Positions 62,901 to 64,000 of a DNA stretch of 64,000 nt are shown in pieces. Origin of the DNA: JADKIH01 sp031417555 (lineage in GTDB: Bacteria > Bacteroidota > Bacteroidia > AKYH767-A > 2013-40CM-41-45). Both the position numbers and the translations under genes were made by a program. The notes beneath the pieces are model-generated. The model saw only the letters and a list, made by a program, of their open reading frames with translations, was not told the DNA's origin and made no database searches. The DNA lies in the NCBI GenBank assembly GCA_031417555.1, contig JANOVV010000028.1, positions 95,863-159,862 on the forward strand, written 5' to 3'. How positions within the stretch are numbered: the stretch's first letter is position 1; each line of letters starts with the position of its first letter.

Positions 62901-64000
62901 GTTCATTAACAAATGTACTTGGAACAGGTTCTGTACAAGCTACAGGTAACTTAACGGTACCGACAATTTTCCAGGTTACAGTAACTTGCGGTAATGGCGG
63001 CGCATCTTCTACAACTCTTGAGTATACAGTAGGTATAAATGCACTTCCATCGGTAGTTGCATCTCCTGCATCAGGCTTTATCTGTTTACCGGGCGGTAGT
63101 CCTGTATCCTTATCAGCGACAGGTGCATCAACGTATGCATGGTCGCCATTGACAGGATTAACTCCTTCAACAGGCTTAGGTGCTTCTGTATCTGCCAACC
63201 CAATTGCAACAACTACATATGTTGTAATCGGAACAGATGGTAATGGATGTACAAATACTTCACAGTCTGTTGTGACTGTAAGTAATTACCCATCCGGATT
63301 AACTGCTACAGCAACACCTTCATTGGTTTGTTCAGGATTTGATGCACAGCTTAACGCTGCTGCGGTTCTTCAGGTTCCTTCATATGCTTCTACTTATTCA
63401 TTTTCAGCTTCTGCAGGTGCATTTAGTGAATTAACAGGAGCAACATTGGTTCCTTCTCTTCAGACTGATGATGCAAATACAATTTTGCCAATTGGTTTCC
63501 CATTCAAATATGAGAACGTAACATATAATAATATCCGTGCAAGTTCAAATGGATTCCTTTCACTTGTAGTTGCCGGAAATGGTGTTACAAACAATTTAGC
63601 TAACGGCGCAATTCGTCCGGTAATCGCTCCACTTTGGGATGATTTAGGTGGAATTGGAATTGATGGAAATGATACAGCTTTAGCTACACCTTCTTATAAA
63701 ACTACAGGTTCAGCAGGAAGCAGAGTATTTACATTTGAGTGGAAAAACTGGTATTGGGATTTCTCAGCAGTTGATTCTTCAATCTCCTTCCAGGCTAAAT
63801 TATACGAAGCTGATAACCATATTGAATTTGTTTACAGACAAGAATCAGCAACTCCTTCAAGCGCTGCTGCTTCAATAGGTCTTTCTAGTTCAGTGGCTGG
63901 AAACTTCTTATCATTAAACAATACTTCTGCATCACCTACAGCTAGTAATTTAAGTGAGGTAAGAACTATTTCAACAAGACCGGCTACAGGGCAGGTTTAT
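59939..64000 (+). CDS. Large secreted beta-helix-type protein, probably T9SS client (3' partial)
   Basis: The frame is open from ATG 59939 to the window end, at least 1354 residues. An N-terminal signal sequence (about 18-38, WTLFTICFAFSLFS) is followed by a long Asn/Thr/Ser-rich region with many DNITIFNCTIQ, NNTF-NI and RNNKLGI repeats, a right-handed beta-helix pattern, to about 920 (ending NASTPDLGADEFNG, typical for these proteins). Ig-like modules follow (about 940-1100, CAGTPAAG, YQWRSG, YAWSPLTGLTP), then a domain with IGFPFKYENVTYN and IAPLWDDLGG. The architecture is typical of Bacteroidota T9SS proteins, but the sorting tail lies beyond the window. No enzyme domain is seen. Confidence 0.88.
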   Translation, partial: MKNKLYTKSLTNRFNRWTLFTICFAFSLFSIESTMAVTGAKNIPADYLTLQALISDLNTTGSTGAGVTVTISAGNPQTAPVGGYVIGGAGSLLLLGGTNSPVSINGGLNTITAGTPQVAGSLNDAVIKIVGADNITIFNCTIQENPANSVTVAASNGQTEFGIGLFYASPTDGAQNITIRNNDISLKRLYQNSFGIYSSVRHTDAVPTVAADITAASGSNSNLHVYTNAIHNVSYGVASIGSASLTAGLMNDGTDIGGSSAATGNTFTDWGNPGTAASAFVSMTGSYPCVYSINEFNNNVSFNSMVSANLTLPGAGTLFGVFQTYSGANVAPQPTGTFFIKVNNNTFTLVNSPIASATGAIECVRTQNLGAAPGATISISNNTVSACKIIGANATSSLFRPIINISSPNVLTIDGNIIKDNELNTTTGQCQLIRNSSDAIANVNIRNNKLGIAASGPGVCVTWTRASSANFFMLINGPGAINAQSTVYTITGNEHTGFIQFAHSGFLVGASITVGGSVDYNFNTFNLNLKNSFIIRLISESGQKPGSTANYLNNTISIANTAGGAAMAEFSLYLDAFDVTSDQTSAWNFSNNNCSNISFDGVGSDWIGVYSVAGNGKKKTASNNTFNNISCTANGIIENILRVESGSSLFANTVSNNTISNISNAGGNITGILSTDSNLTVVGNKISGFSTSGAVVVGIDLENGTDVLVQKNKICGLTSTINGSPALVAGVVVGTLNSAEISNNTIGDLHAATATGTSVYGILADTITTSLKVYFNTVHLSGTSTGANWGSSDFDVARSPYELNNNIFVNACAPTGTGVAAAISTTDATLANFAVTSDRNNYFASTIFTNGTGPLTFASLGAYQTGVSPRDFNSFAQNPPFISTTCSNANFLHLTNGAITSMESSGAPIGGITTDIDGQVRNASTPDLGADEFNGIPQPQCAGTPAAGSINSNVGVSVCSGTGTNLNLIGASTDLSISYQWRSGTVSGSLTNVLGTGSVQATGNLTVPTIFQVTVTCGNGGASSTTLEYTVGINALPSVVASPASGFICLPGGSPVSLSATGASTYAWSPLTGLTPSTGLGASVSANPIATTTYVVIGTDGNGCTNTSQSVVTVSNYPSGLTATATPSLVCSGFDAQLNAAAVLQVPSYASTYSFSASAGAFSELTGATLVPSLQTDDANTILPIGFPFKYENVTYNNIRASSNGFLSLVVAGNGVTNNLANGAIRPVIAPLWDDLGGIGIDGNDTALATPSYKTTGSAGSRVFTFEWKNWYWDFSAVDSSISFQAKLYEADNHIEFVYRQESATPSSAAASIGLSSSVAGNFLSLNNTSASPTASNLSEVRTISTRPATGQVY

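Overview
The window is a Bacteroidota chromosome segment. The evidence is several proteins with type IX secretion (T9SS) sorting domains, a PorP/SprF protein, a fused ccoN-ccoO gene, promoters with the TAnnTTTG -7 element, and AT-rich DNA with weak ribosome binding sites. Several genes suit an aerobe that also copes with low oxygen and nitric oxide. I cannot place it below phylum from sequence alone.

Layout. (1) 1-1.9 kb: a ThiF/MoeB-rhodanese sulfur-carrier enzyme (5' end cut by the window) and a split YeeE/YedE thiosulfate-type transporter. (2) 2.5-12.9 kb: a 3486-residue secreted protein carrying 89 tandem 24/25-residue Cys/Asp/Asn-rich repeats. (3) 12.98-14.26 kb: non-coding DNA with five ~254-bp tandem copies of a long imperfect palindrome; one copy is interrupted by a 139-bp MITE-like element with perfect 18-bp ends and a 10-bp target duplication. 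(4) 14.3-15.5 kb: lipoprotein msrA and msrB. (5) 16.4-30.0 kb: a second giant T9SS protein (~3472 residues, cadherin/Big_9-like repeats, CHU_C end), then PorP/SprF and an OmpA/TPR/PD40 protein, an arrangement like sprB-sprF. (6) 30.2-38.7 kb, minus strand: the cbb3 oxidase set ccoI-ccoS-ccoNO-ccoQ-ccoP-ccoG-ccoH and a SafE-like protein; ccoQ is only 59 codons.

(7) 38.9-49.6 kb: a nitric-oxide/low-oxygen island with a two-repeat unknown protein, the di-iron Fe-S repair protein RIC/ScdA, NorC-like cytochrome c, tyrosine phenol-lyase, tryptophanase, a hemerythrin-like protein, a fasciclin lipoprotein, norB (one frameshift) and a B12-dependent ribonucleotide reductase. Five FNR/CRP-like boxes (TGAT-N4-ATCA type) lie at 36.3, 38.9, 44.0, 44.8 and 49.6 kb. 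At three sites, covering four promoters, the box centre is about 39-44 bp from the start inferred from a -7-like element, as expected for an FNR-activated promoter. The inferred picture is one anaerobic/NO regulon: NO reduction, cluster repair, an oxygen-independent dNTP supply, amino-acid beta-elimination and a high-affinity oxidase.

(8) 49.8-52.5 kb: two secreted proteins with T9SS tails (one phospholipase-D-like). (9) 52.6-59.2 kb: psuG-psuK, recQ, a cyclic-nucleotide-domain/SpoIIE phosphatase and a DUF3089 lipoprotein. (10) 59.9 kb to the end: the first 1354 codons of another large secreted beta-helix-type protein behind a good Bacteroidota promoter. No tRNA, rRNA or CRISPR was seen.
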